A stretch of DNA of 64,000 bases from Loxodes magnus. Lineage: Eukaryota > Ciliophora > Karyorelictea > Loxodida > Loxodidae. Shown here piece by piece: positions 48,696 through 61,036 of this stretch. Below the pieces are notes generated by a model. The model made no database searches and had not been told where the DNA came from. It saw only the letters and a list, made by a program, of their open reading frames with translations. Numbering within the stretch: the first letter of the stretch is position 1; each line of letters starts with the position of its first letter. Position numbers and translations under genes: made by a program. The stretch lies in contig CAMPDV010000004.1 of the NCBI GenBank assembly GCA_946699065.1, forward strand, positions 1,364,001-1,428,000, read 5' to 3'.

Positions 48696-51600
48696 ATGAG
48701 ATTGTAAAAGTTATTGAAAACAAAGGTATTGCCTCCTCTATTAATCACCTTAATTTTGATGGCAATTGCCTTCTTGCTGGTTGTGGTGTTATCATACTTA
48801 GATTGATTTGATTCAGTAAAAGAAACACTTATTAATGAAAACATATAATATATGAAGAGGTATTCGAAGTCAGTGTCAATGGATCAATAATATTAAATAG
48901 AACGTGCTTCAGGGTAGTTATTTGTGCTAGATATCTGGCTATATAATCTTGACAAAAATTTATCTTACTATCCTACTGAATCATCTTACAATCCAAATCT
49001 ATACAATGCTTATGATATCTTGAAGAATTATGGAGATAAACTTTTCAATGATTCAAAAACTGGAATGTGGTTCACTAATAAAAGAAATACCAGTCAGTAT
49101 TCCCAATTGAGTGAAAAGTAGAAAAAATATTATGACATATCAAAAAAGGTTTAAATTCTAGCCGAAGAATCCTTGAGAATCCCAGCATATTATAAGCAAA
49201 ATTACTCAATTATTTATAATGAAAACTCATTTACCTTCGAGCTTCCATCTTATTCAAAATAAGATCTTAAAAATTAATCTTTCGATTACTAACAAACATG
49301 TAACAAATTTTCTACTTCTTAGGACTCTATGTGTTCTTAGTTTGCTTATAACACATTAAAATAACGAAATCAAAAAGAATCGTATCTTTATATGCAAAGT
49401 GACTAAAATTCTAGATTTTGCTACTGAAGAAACTATAGTTGTTAAAGCTTAGTAGTATGCTTAGATTGACTTGAATCTTTTTATCTTTAAGTTACTAATA
49501 CTGGATAAAAATAGCTAGGAATAAACTAAGGATATGCTTTTCTATCTATTTTTGACAGCGCTTTAGCTTATAAAACTTAAAAATGAGATTGAATTTCGAT
49601 GAGTTCACTAACAGAGTAAATTTTCAAAAATAAATATAAAAAAGGAGAGAAAGAATATTTCAAGGATGAGATAATTCCTTAATTGAACACTTCATTTTAG
49701 GGAGATTTTAAAATAAATGGAGAGAATTACTACGTTGTAGTATATCCAGTAAAAGGATTTGGAAATAAGGAAGTTTACCGTACCATTTAAAATAGCAATA
49801 ATAGTCTATACTATCATACTTTCGGCCTTATTGTTTCTAAAGACAATCTACTTGAGGAGTATGACAAAATGATTGATAATATAAAAGATTTTATAGGAGC
49901 TATGTTTGGAATCTACTTTTTTATAGTGATTTTAGTACTTTTTTTATCCTGTTTTTCTATTAATATTGCGCTAAAACATTCTATATATCCTCTATTAACT
50001 CTAATCAATGCTTTAAATTTCATTAATGAAGAGAAATTATAAGAAGCAACTGAGAATCTATAAGCTGAAGGTCAAAAATATTATGAATTCAACAAAATGA
50101 AAGATTTCTTAATTAAACTGTGCACACTCTATAAATTCACTAAAAAGGAATACTTTGAAAGCAAAAATTTAGATATATTGATACAAAATTATAGTTAAGC
50201 TGCTGGATTGCTTATCTAAGAAAAAAACTACATAGGAGCGGCTATATGCTATAACAATATAGGCAACGCTTACTGTAAAAAGGCTTCTCAACATTGGCAA
50301 ATCTAAAATGACGAATTAGAATTTTAGACATCTTAGAATGAAAATTGGATTAATGCTAAAGAAAGCTACTAAAAAGCAGTTGAATAGATGACTATTCTAA
50401 AATAGAATTTAAGTTAGTATAATCAATATATAGAGGAACAAATGGAAGAACAGGAAAGATAAGAACATTAAACTTTGATCTTATAATTTGAAGAATTCTT
50501 GGATACTGAGGATTCTATCAATCGTAACCTTTAAATGGCTCTTGTTAATTTGCATCAGATTGAGTCTTCATCTTCAGAGTTGTAGCAAAAGAATATTCAG
50601 TAGACAAAACGTAAAGATTGATTTGAACTAATAAAATTGCTTGAGTTGGCAATAGCTTAAGATATTTAAGAAAAAAGGAAATTATAAAAAGTAATTTAGA
50701 TACTACTACACATAAGCGTATGCTATTAAATCTTAAAAGATTTCTAATTATCAGCAAGATGTCTTACAGAAGCTGAGAAATGGCTCAAAATGATAGAAGA
50801 CAAAAATATAGTAGTAGATATATAAAAGCTTTAATAACTTAATTCAGTGTTGATCAATAAAATAAACGAAGATAATGTTCTTGAAAATATGATGAAGAAC
50901 TAATAGCACAGTTAAGAGAATCAAGAATAAAATAAAATCTATAACTAGTAGTAATTTGAAATCTAAGAAGAGTTCTCTGGAAGCACAGATATTCTAAGAC
51001 AAAGATTGATGCTATATAAATCTATTATATTAAAGGAAAAAGGTAAAATTTTAGAAGCTGTTTAACTACTTACCTTACTAATTTAAATTGGAGAAAGATA
51101 TGATCCCATTATCCGACTTCGTGCTTTACAGGAAATAAAATCTATATTTTAATAGTAATAGTTAGAAGCTCCTGGATTATAATATCTGATAGATTAGCAT
51201 AGCTATCATTTAAGCAGAGATATAGTATTTATTATCTGTACAAATGCTCAAATGAAAAAGGATGAAGAAAATATAAAATAATCCTTGAAATTTATCCATA
51301 AAAACTTAGACAGCAAACATAGCAGCGAACATTAAGATCGAATAGCCTTAATAACTTATAACAGTAAACTAGAAATAAAATTTAATCTAATGGCTGATGA
51401 AAATGATTCTTTAACTAATAATTTACATTTTGATAATTAGGCAGTTAATGAAAGTATTTTATTTGACTCTATTTAAGAAGCATTTAGCCTATTTAAAACT
51501 GACGAAAAGAGAAGAAAATATATATTTGTAATAACAAATTAGGAAGACAAAGGAAGTAAAGCAATAAGAGAAAATCTAAGTTAAGATTTAAAATTTCATG

Positions 51601-51779
51601 AGATTATGTTAATTGTGATAGCTTTGAGATAGAATCTTCCATACATAGAAGCTTTAGTGAATGGAAGCGATACTCATCCAGGATTTTACTTATTTGCATA
51701 AGATGAAAATCATTTAAATGATCTTTTAGTTGAAGTTTTTGGAGTTCTTGGAATTTTCAAGTTAAGTGAAAACTTTTGA
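48696..51779 (+). CDS. Membrane receptor-like protein: Cache-like ectodomain, TPR-like helices, degenerate vWA domain
   Basis: 1027 residues, one exact frame from ATG 48696 to TGA 51777. Residues ~8-35 are a membrane helix (LLITLILMAIAFLLVVVL). The ~360-residue ectodomain opens with a long helix and has the layout of double Cache sensors (alpha2delta and chemoreceptor type), with several Cys in its middle. A second helix follows at ~400-426 (MFGIYFFIVILVLFLSCF). The cytosolic part is helical with TPR-like motifs (IGAAICYNNIGNAYCKKA and onward), Gln-rich linkers, and at ~840 a vWA-type fold: RDIVFIICTNAQMKKDEEN, RIALITYNSKLEIKFNLM, RKYIFVITNQEDKGS. The MIDAS DxSxS is replaced (CTNAQ), so metal-dependent ligand binding is unlikely. 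Likely an environmental or calcium-channel-associated sensor; the ligand is unknown. ATG chosen because the membrane helix follows at once. Confidence 0.75.
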
Positions 51780-52569
51780 TTAAAGACTTGAGTTTACTTA
51801 CACTATCTTAATTTAATAAAATAATAACATTACGTACAGGTTAAAAGATAAATATCTTTAAACTAGTTATTATAATCATATCACTATATTATTATTTACC
51901 TCCAAACTATATTATAATATGACCATTTAGTTCGAATTTTATCTAACAAACTCATAACATTATGTTGCCTGTTTTCATTGAATTTAGTTGAATTGCAAGT
52001 TATTTTTTTGAATAAAAATAAAGCAGACTGTAAAGAATTATTCGTTACTAAAGCTATAAACAATAATACGTAGCCATTAATTAGATTCATCTATAATAAC
52101 TTCAGAAATATTTATTTGTAAGTAAATTAATATCCTTATTAACTCTTTAAACAACATCAGTAATTAACTGCACAAAGAATTCTCATAATTGCAAAGTCTA
52201 TCAAAATATATACTTGTAGTTATGTATTCTATTTATATAAAAGTAAATAAAACTTTGTATGTTTTCAATTTGTTGCTTTTCGACTGTAGTAAAGAAAATA
52301 ATTAAAGGTATTTTTAGAAATTTGATATATATAATCTTATATACTTTAAATTTAAAACATAAGCTAAATATTGATTTTAATTACTTTTATATTATCTTAG
52401 TTTGCCAAATTTAATTTCTCATAAATGTATTAGATAATTAATTTTAAGCATTACTAATACTTTTATTTGTTTTAGATGTTTAAATTCCATTTCGATTTAT
52501 AGAAGTTAATTTATTATATAGAGTTTAGTATTACAAGTTGCCTTAGTCGCTTCTTATCTCTCTTGTATA
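51780..52569. other. Convergent intergenic spacer
   Basis: AT-rich DNA between the 3' ends of the receptor-like gene and the hydrolase. The hydrolase frame remains protein-like for perhaps 50 codons into it (SDQGNLQYQTLYNKL, STINRNGI-like), so its true end may lie a little inside. Confidence 0.45.
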
Positions 52570-53586
52570 TTATGGTTCGAAAGTGGCAAACTGTTCTTCT
52601 AAAAACTATGTAATTTCTTCTTGTTCTTCCAGAGTCTTTGCAAAAATCTGTTATTGGGGAATTTTCCGATTAATAGTTTCTTGTTCGTAAGAATCTTCTT
52701 AATTAAAATGATTTATCATGAATTATTTTTTCAAAAACTTAAATCCTCTTTTGAAAAAATTATCAGGTCTTTAAGAATTATGTCCTCCCTGAAAGCCCAT
52801 AAGCTCTTTGTCTCCAGAATATTTTTCAAATAGAGTAATTGTATGGTGAGGACTAATAGTTTCATCTTTAACAGCAAAAGCGAATAATGCTGGTATAAAG
52901 CAGCTATCTACAATTTTGATTGGACTTACTTCCCTTATTTCAAAGCCAGCTTTTTTCTTGATGGTTTTACTAATTACTTTTAAGCTTAAGTTTAAGATCC
53001 ATTCTGGAAAATCAAATTGTTTTTTAGTCATTTCTCTAATTAAAAGTTATAAATCTGAAAAGGGAGAATCAAGAACAATACTAGAAATAGAAGCATCTTA
53101 TTAAGCATAAAAGAGAGCTGTAACTGCTCCCATACTTCTGCCTCACAATGCAATTTACTTTATATTCTCTGATTTCAAATAATTAACTATACATCCAATA
53201 TCTTTACTTTCAAATAATCCTAAGCTAACAAATTCTCCACCTGATTTACCTTAACCTGATAAATCAAAAGTGAAAACAGTATAATTGTTAGGAAGAATGA
53301 AAGGAAGAAGACTCAGTGATTCAATTCTGCAAGAACTATTACCATGTATATAAATAACGCATGGAAGATCTTAAATTTATCTATCAAAAGGAAAAAAATG
53401 AGAACATTCCAAAATACATCTTTAATCATTCATTATTTAAATATCTTTTCTAATAAAGGTGCCCTAATTTAAGCTAAAGAATTTCTAACCTAATTATTCT
53501 ACCTAATAATTCATTCTTTTAGGCCTTATCACTTGCTTTCAAATTTTTTCGTACTGTTCTTCTAACTAATTAAAAAACTTCATCAT
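52570..53586 (-). CDS. Serine alpha/beta-hydrolase (ABHD17/BEM46-like)
   Basis: 338 residues if ended at TAA 52570. Landmarks in order: oxyanion strand CVIYIHGNSSCRIE, FTFDLSGQGKSGGE, nucleophile elbow LWGRSMGAVTAL with Ser151 (G-x-S-x-G), second strand SIVLDSPFSDL, acid loop ALFAFAVKDETISP and catalytic His in GFQGGHNS. The triad Ser-Asp-His is complete, so it should be an active esterase, lipase or depalmitoylase; substrate not deducible. Trp148 directly before the elbow is encoded by TGA (53143-53145 on the plus strand), good evidence for the code. There is no N-terminal signal. The C-terminal ~70 residues are Glu/Gln-rich and disordered. There is no in-frame TGA for hundreds of bases after the domain, so the terminator is uncertain. 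Confidence 0.88.
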
Positions 53587-55546
53587 TTTTCTTAAGGTAC
53601 TTATATTTATTATAATAGCTGTATTTTCATTAATCTATTTTAGATTTGTTCAAATCCGTTAAATCTATTTCTTAATAATTTCAAGCTTAAGAAAATAAAG
53701 TAAAATACAACTAAAATTATTTTTTCAATATTCATCTAGCCTTTTTTAGTTTTGCAAGTCTATCTAATAATATTTTAAAGAAAAATAGCAATTCCAAGTT
53801 AAGTTGCTTCATATATCAGCTGATTCTTTAATCTTAGTAATTGATAGAAAGTATAAATGATCTCTCTTGGTTAGATTATGATTATATTACTAAATTTGAA
53901 TACTTTAAATATTTATATTTAGCTAAATTGTTGCTCTAAATCATTAAAATTTTGTATCTTTTAATGCTTAAGTTTTTATTAGTGGTATATTTCCAAGCAC
54001 TATATTTATACTCCTTAAGAAATTTTGCAAGTATAATACTAATATAGCTACATCTACTATTTCTTATTTTATCTTTATAACTATAATAATCATATATCGA
54101 GCTAGTGACCCTTTAAGATAGCTCTAGTATATTCTTAAGTTTACCTTATAGTTTTAAGTAACCTTTCCTGATAATAAATATAAAGACTATTAATATGAAT
54201 CTGGTATTATTTAAAAAATCTTTAGACTTTTAAGTCTTATTATATCTATTTAACCCTTTTTTACTAAATTAATCATCATTTTACATTTAAACTTTCTTCA
54301 TATAGCTTTTACCTAAAAGGAAGGAATAATTAAATCAAGAACCAAAACTTAACTTCCAAAGTTTAAGTTACTTAGCTTTTCTTATGAAATGAAAGAATTA
54401 TAATATTTGTATTAAAAGCTTGGAGCTAAAGGATAAAAGTAGCAATAGATATAAAACATCACTGAAATAAGTTAGAATTAAGATGACTAAAGAGTTGCTA
54501 TAGTAATGCTATTTATTGCTATTTTTAATTTTATATTTTAACTCTTTCTTTAGCTGCTATTATACTTTAGTCTAAACTTGATTAATATAACTTCTCCTTA
54601 ATAACTTAAGTGATAATGTGAGATTATATCATAAAACTTCAATTGCTCATAAATAAAAGCTTTTGAATTAAAATATCTAAATGTGGATTATTTATAAAAA
54701 TAAGCCTATTTTATACCCTATCTTTATCTGTATAATAACGAGATTCTCCTTTAAAAATTTTCTTTTCTCTTTTAATAGCAAATAAATACTGTAAGATAAT
54801 GATAAGAAATATAAGAAGCAGTAGTACATTTTCCATTGTAAAATATTAAACTAATGTGAATAATTCTATACTCTGTATTTTATAATAAAAACACATTTAT
54901 AGCTCACTATAAAAATATCCTTAATCAGCTTTACTTTAATTGTATATAATATTAAGCATAGTCATATAGACTAACTTGAGTAATTACATGATAAAGGAAA
55001 CCACCTAACTTTATATTAATCTGGATTGCATTATTTACTTTTTAAACTATTCTAGGTGCTAGTAGCATTAAAAATAGAAGACTTAAATATTTTAAGAGTA
55101 GAGTTTGAAGTAACTACAATTTAAGTAATAACTAATTAGTTTAAAGCATTTAGATTAATAATAACTCTACTTTTCATTTTATTGCTTAGCCCCCTTCACA
55201 ATATTATACTGATCTATATTTTGCAAATTATTATATAGCTAATAACTATTAATTTATCTAAGAGTTATAAACATAATTAAATTAAAGAACAGCTACTATT
55301 TCCTAAGAATTATCAAATTTAATAAAGGTTAATAAAGGTTAATAATTGAAATATCCAAATATATAATGGTATGGCTGCAGTATCAACTGTAAAAACTAAA
55401 TAGAAGAATAATAAAGCAGAATAGCTAATATGCAGATTAGAGTTTTAAGCAGATATGGATTATAATTAAATTAATTAAATAACAGAATGCTTAAACAATT
55501 ATTATGGTTTAAAGGAAAATATTTGAATGTACCAAATAAAAATAAA
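53587..55546. other. Long intergenic spacer between divergent genes
   Basis: 2 kb of AT-rich DNA. At 55376-55530 (+) a frame starting MAAVSTVKTK and continuing ICRLEFQADMDYNQINQIT looks partly protein-like; it could be an upstream exon of the next gene but no convincing junction was found. No RNA or repeat apart from a duplicated AATAAAGGTT near 55322. Confidence 0.4.
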
Positions 55547-56008
55547 ATGAATTTTCTGTATTTGTTTTTGGAAATAGTAGCAGGCTGCATAACAATTATT
55601 TTAGTCTATTATTTAATATAAAGTAGGTCCAGATAAGCCCCAGTCAGATAGGATAATAAATTGGTTTTTTAGAGAGATTTTAAAAGAATCACCGTTTCCC
55701 AAAATGTACTCAGTTGGCCAATTTGGACTTAAACATAATTATAAGAATGAATTAACAAAAACAATATAAAGATTTGCTTAGTACTGTCTACTTAAATTGA
55801 GAAAAATAATTTAGCTGAATAAATGAAGGTTGAACCCCATCGAATTTTATAATACCAAACTGAGGAAGGTTACCTGGCCATTATCAGATAAATCACTCCA
55901 ATATTTCATGTGGAAAATGACTTAAGGATAGTTACAAATTTTCGAAAGTTTAATATTAGAACAATTTCAAGTGAAAGTGAAATGTATAATGAAGTTTCAA
56001 GAAGTTGA
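55547..56008 (+). CDS. Single-pass membrane protein, hypothetical
   Basis: 153 residues from ATG 55547 to TGA 56006 in exact frame. It begins directly with a membrane helix (FLYLFLEIVAGCITIILVYY), a basic juxtamembrane stretch (SRSRQAPVRQDNK), then a soluble domain with SQNVLSWPIWTQTQLQEWI, KICLVLSTQIEKNNLAEQMK and TPIFHVENDLRIVTNFRKF. No family recognised. Both other frames have short protein-like stretches, but only this one is consistent throughout. Confidence 0.55.
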
Positions 56009-56365
56009 TTATGAAGCTTATAAAAAAATTTTAAATATTTTTACAAATAAAGCTAAATTACTTATAGAGACATCAAATTTATAACTAGTACAATCCAATC
56101 TTTCTATAGCTACTGTAATACGATTGCTATCTAATTAATTTAATATACATTCCTCTTCAATTGAATGTCGCTTATTTAATTATTTACTTTACTAGCTAAC
56201 TTGTTGAAGATTGTAATCAAAAATAGTTCTAGGAGTGTGCCGTGTTAATGTTTTTATTGTTTAAGATAAATATTTTAATATAAAATTAGGTTTGCTTGAA
56301 TAAGCGAAGCTTAATGTTTAAGATATTTAATTTGTAAAATGTTTATTTATAAAGGTTTAAATCTC
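56009..56365. other. Convergent intergenic spacer
   Basis: AT-rich 3' flanks of two convergent genes; nothing recognised. Confidence 0.5.
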
Positions 56366-57328
56366 TCATTTTTACTTAGTCATACTAGCTTTTGATTTAA
56401 GATTTAGTTATCGTGAAACTATACATTTTAAAGGGCATTCTGTCATAAACGCTTCTTAAAAGGCATGCGCCCAATGTCCCTTAGTATAAGTTCTTCTGCC
56501 CAATGCTTTCAAAGATCCACTAATTGCTTAGGGAACTTGTACAAAAGTTTCCATTTGCACTAAATTAGTTCTAATGAAATTAGGAGCAAAGCATAAAACG
56601 TCAACTTTATTAGATTGATTTTTCAAATCGTTTTATAAAATCTAAGTAAATTAACTTGAAAATGCTTTGCTTCCTCCATAAACAGCTCTTCCAATTATGG
56701 GTACGACGGCTGAACCAGACCCAACATTTATTATTGCTGATCTTTTCTATCTTTTTAAAAGTTATGGAAGTATCAAAGCAGTCATAAAAGTGGTACTATA
56801 AACGTTAGCATTAAGAATGAAACTAATTTCTTCCTTAGAACTTTCTGAGAAAAGATAGTGTCTCAAATAGCCTCCTACGTTATTAATTAGAATAGCAATA
56901 TCCAAATCCTTTAAAAGAAAAGCCAGGTACTTATAGAATTGAATGTCAGTATTGTTGAAATCAGCTGAGATGATTTTAACTTAAATTCCATACTTTTGCT
57001 CTAAAATTTTTTATTATTTCTCTAGCTTCTATTTACTCCTTGCTATCATTACTATGTTGAACTTCAAATCTGCAAAGTACTCTGCATATCCATATCCAAT
57101 TCCATCAGATCCACCTGTAATGACTACCCAAGAACTTTTATCCTAATATCTTTCTCTGAAATTTAATGGTTATTGCAATACGTTTTAGTAAAATCCACAA
57201 ACAGATCTAGCAAGTTTACTAAAAACGATGTAAAATCCTAATGCAGCAAGAGGTAAAATAACTTTATCATTCTAAAGAACTTTATCTAGTTAAGTTCTTA
57301 AGCTTTACAAGTCAAATTTAAAAGACAT
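56366..57328 (-). CDS. Short-chain dehydrogenase/reductase (17-beta-HSD12/3-ketoacyl-CoA reductase-like)
   Basis: 320 residues in exact frame. The N-terminus has a hydrophobic segment (VILPLAALGFYIVF) as in ER-bound KAR/17-beta-HSD12 proteins. NAD(P)-binding motif TGGSDGIG at residues 71-78, strand IVMIARSK with an Arg suited to NADP, ILINNVGG (NNAG variant), catalytic Ser in INVGSGSAVVP, and the active-site pair in RAVYGGSKAF (Y-x-x-x-K). The C-terminal half fits: NKVDVLCFAPNFIRTNLV resembles the PxxVxT segment. By family, it would reduce 3-ketoacyl-CoA in very-long-chain fatty-acid elongation or a steroid-like ketone at the ER. It ends at TGA after SMTKQK, although a TAA 12 codons earlier is an alternative. 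Confidence 0.92.
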
Positions 57329-57754
57329 TTTATATTTAGAAATTTTAAGTATATCATTTAAATTCCTTAATCAACCAAACAAACCTTTATTTTCATTTCA
57401 GTGTCTGCTATAGATTTGTCATTTCTTCCTATGATTATAGAGCTAATTAAGTAGGATTAACTTAGAAGAGAAGACATTGCTCTTTGCTATATAGAGTGAT
57501 GCTTTAGTGAATTAGAATGAATAAGCTAGAAATGATCTTTCAGTTTATATAAAGAATATCTAAGACTAGGTAAATATAGCTAAAGTAATTTAAAGACATT
57601 TAACTAAAATCACATCTCAATAGCCAATAGTCTACTATTACTTAGAAATAATTGGTATGAAGAATAAATAAATTAAAGCTTTAAATGATGAAGTTAATCT
57701 AAATAGAGTTCAATGATTATTTAAATTAAATATCCATTATTAGTTTAGATAATT
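57329..57754. other. Divergent promoter region
   Basis: 426 nt of AT-rich DNA between the divergent SDR and UTP11 genes; presumably both promoters. No motif stands out. Confidence 0.5.
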
Positions 57755-58526
57755 ATGAAGGGATACAAAAATTTGGATAAACATATTCCCAAGAGAACTT
57801 ACAGAGAAAGAAGTCAACCTGAAGAAAGAACACATCTAGGATTTTTGGAAAAGCACAAGGATTATAAAATCAGATCTACTCATGCTCATAAGCAAGCTGA
57901 TTTGATTGGTATTTTTATTTAATTAAAATTCAGCTGATTTAAAGGAGAAGGCTTATGAACGAAATCCAGACGAGTTCTATCATGCAATGATCAAGAATAA
58001 ATAAGAAAATGGTATACATTTCTGGGAAGAAGCTGAAATAGATCCTAAAGTAAAAGCAATAATAAAAAGCAAAGATTTATAGTTGGTTACTATGAAGTAA
58101 TAAATCACTCAAAATGTAAGCTTAAATAATTCTAGAAAATTGATAAACTTAAAGCTACTTTGGCAGGTTCTGGAACAGGAAAGCATATTAAATTCAAATA
58201 CAAAGATGAAAGTTAGAATAAAATTGACGAAGAATATGAGCAAAATGAATTGAATTAAGAACCTCTAATAATTAAAAAATAAAAAATTCATAAAACTTAA
58301 ATTGAGGCTGTTGAAGTAGATGAAGAGTAACTAAAGCAACTGAATGAAAAGAAGCTAAAAAAGCTATAAGATCTTTAAGAAAAGAACAAATTATTCAAAG
58401 AAGCTATGCTTCGTCTAGGATATTAAAAACAACTACTTGTAATTATTTAAAATCCTATAGAAAAAAGAAAAGGCAAAAGAAATAGAGCCAGGAGTTTATA
58501 AATGGTTCAGACAAAGATACAAGTGA
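57755..58526 (+). CDS. UTP11: UTP11-like U3 snoRNP/SSU processome protein
   Basis: 234 residues after removal of three introns (57909-57933, 58116-58135, 58439-58460). The N-terminus SQPEERTHLGFLEKHKDYKI matches the UTP11 signature (KARxHLGLLEKKKDYxxRA), then HAHKQADLIADLKEKAYERN, PDEFYHAMIKNKQENGIHF, a Lys-rich middle and the diagnostic C-terminus GVYKWFRQRYK directly followed by TGA. UTP11 is a nucleolar component of the small-subunit processome needed for 18S rRNA maturation. All exons have exact lengths (154, 182, 303 and 66 nt with the stop). This gene is the best internal calibration of intron size and of TGA as terminator here: it has no in-frame TGA before the end. Confidence 0.95.
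57909..57933 (+). other. 25-nt intron 1 of UTP11
   Basis: Begins GTATTTTT, ends AAATTCAG; 3n+1. Removal joins HKQADLI to ADLKEKAYE, which matches the conserved UTP11 sequence. Confidence 0.9.
58116..58135 (+). other. 20-nt intron 2 of UTP11
   Basis: GTAAGCTTAAATAATTCTAG; 3n+2, between codons. Removal joins QITQN to KIDKLKATLAG in frame. Confidence 0.9.
58439..58460 (+). other. 22-nt intron 3 of UTP11
   Basis: Begins GTAATTATTT, ends CCTATAG; 3n+1, between codons. Removal yields the conserved YKW-x-x-x-R-YK end. Confidence 0.9.
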
Positions 58527-59686
58527 TCTCTTCTAATTAATAGAACTTTTAATTAATTTAATAACTTATGAATATCTTAATAGTCTACCTCTTTTTATCC
58601 TTTATTTGTTCATATTTATCTAGTTGATAGATTGGCTTTTAAAAACAGATATAAAGCTTTAAGTTTATTAAACCTATATTTAACTTTCTAGAAATGATAA
58701 AGCTAAAGTTAAAACTTAATATGAAATAAAGATTAAAAAGTAACTTAAGGATCTTATTTCAATTATTAATTCTAGATATTTCAAGTATTTCAGCATTCAA
58801 TTAAATTAAACAGTTTTATTATCTTCTTTTTGCTGAGTTCAAGTGTAATAGACTTATATATAGAAAAAGTGAGGAATTTAGAATCACTTATACTATATAG
58901 ATGTTCATTTAGTTTAGTCATATTTTATAGGAAATCCCTTTATTCCAGTTCCCTTTTCTCTTATTTATTCATTCTTAATGAGCAAAGATAATAACTTTAA
59001 CTAAAATCTAACTTAAGAATAAGAAAGAAACAAGCTTCAAGACACTATAAAATAAATCTTAGTAATAGATATCTAAAGCTTGAAGTGATATAAAGCGTAC
59101 ATATATTAGATGATAATTTGATAATTAAAAGCTAGAATATAGCTAGATTTATGAGTATCAAGGACTTAAAGCTATATTTAAAAAATAATATAAACTAACT
59201 AAATCTTCTAGGAGTATAGAACTTAGAGATTTAAATAAAGATTTTTTAAGATAAATTAAAACATTAAGATAGACTTAAGATTTACTAATTGATACTTCCT
59301 TTATTTTTATAGTTCAATAATTCTTGATTAACTAGTTATAGCTTTATATTGATTAGTATAATAAGAACTAATTCTACCCAGTCCTTGCAGATTAAACTAA
59401 TTATTAAGCCATTAGTGATGCTAAATTAATAATGAAATGCAAATTTAAATGATGCATTATGAATATATAGCTCAAACACTATAAATTAAGTTTAACTTAA
59501 GATTTTAATCTCATATCATAAATAAACTATTATAACTAAAGCATAACTACACAAAGTGGTCCTATGATGATTAATTTAAAGCATAAACTCATAGAAGGAG
59601 TGAATTAAAGACAGATATATATAAATCTATGTGAATTTAATAATTTTGAGAATCAATTAATTTATAAATTACTTAGTTTCTCGTCA
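58527..59686. other. Intergenic spacer
   Basis: AT-rich; no protein-like frame, RNA or repeat recognised. Confidence 0.5.
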
Positions 59687-61036
59687 ATGAAGCAAGCTGA
59701 AATTAAATAATATCTTACTTAGAAGTTCTCGATCGTTTAGAACGGCTAGCAAAAACATGTTATCTGTCTTTCTAATGAGCTACGCTAGAGCTTGGCATAA
59801 AATGCATTACTTGAGAAAAAGGCTAAAATAAAGAATGATTAAGATTTAATAAGGAAAATTTACACTTCCATAAGTTAGTTTCGAAACTAAAAATACAACA
59901 AGAAACTAGATTAAATAATCCCTACAGATATGCAGCAAAATAATACTTCAACGGAAAAAGAAAAGCAAAGGTCTAATAAATAAGTTATATCAATTTTGAA
60001 CAAAATCCCTTAAAATTAAAAATAGGATAAAAAAGAATAGCAAGAGTTAAAATCAAATTAAGATTAAATTATTTTGACTTCCCTCAATAAGAGCAACAAC
60101 ATTTAATTTGACTACTAAAACATTAAGCGCTATGAATATAAAGATGCATATGTTAAAGGAATAAATCCAAATATAATTAGATGATAAACACCAAATACTG
60201 ACGCAAAATAAGAAAAAATCATAAATAAGTCCTTTGAAATGAGTTTTTAAGATATTTCTTCGTAACTAAAAAAAGATGTTGCTGTATAAAATTCCCCTAA
60301 CTTTCACCAAAGAAATTAACCTAATTATAGCTAAATTTAAAGAATCAGAAATTTTAGAAATTTGAATAAAAACTTAAAAAACATAATGTTGGGAAATAAA
60401 AAGAATAAGATGGAAAAATTAGATATATTAGTTACTAATAGTTTCTATCTGAGTGATAGTCAAAAATTGGATAGAAGTAAGATGAGCTAAGAAAAAGATT
60501 TAACTTGAACAACAGAAAAAAAACTAAAAAAGCTTCAATAACTCTAATAGCATTAATAATAATAAATTTAAATTCAGTAACAATTTCAATAACTCTATGG
60601 ACAGAAATAAATTAATCCTTCTCCTACTAGAACAAATAGTTACTATTAATTTTGTGCTAATTATTACACAAATTAAATAGAATAGGAGAGATCAAAAACT
60701 CCTAAAAGCTGCACTAGTAGAAAAGGGGAAAAATATAAAGTTCTTCCCTTTGAAAATCCAAACTTATTTGATAATTAAAATAGATAAGGCTACTGAGAAC
60801 GAAATGTTCATACACCATCTGATGGAATTACATAAAAGTTCTAATCTTATTTGCCATTAATGAGAAAAGGTACAGTACCAGGAAGTAGAAGAGATTATTA
60901 TGCTATCCAACTAGAAAAATAGAACCAAAACGTCCTTCAATTAGACTAAAAGTAAATCAAATTCCAAAAAGAAACTGTATGCATTTCTCCTTGGGTATAG
61001 AAGATAGAAAATTGCGATTTAGATGCTTTTGCTTGA
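59687..61036 (+). CDS. Gln/Lys/Asn-rich hypothetical protein
   Basis: 449 residues, single exact frame from ATG 59687 to TGA 61034 after CDLDAFA. The N-terminal ~75 residues look structured or helical (KQYLTQKFSIVQNGQQKHVI and onward). The middle is low complexity, including a Gln-rich block made almost wholly of TAA/TAG codons at about 60536-60600. The C-terminal ~110 residues contain PFENPNLFDNQNRQGYWERN, LMRKGTVPGSRRDYYAIQL and ETVCISPWVQKIENCDLDAF, with the look of short linear binding motifs. No family recognised. Three internal TGA are Trp (RWQTP, LTWTT, GYWER). Confidence 0.68.
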
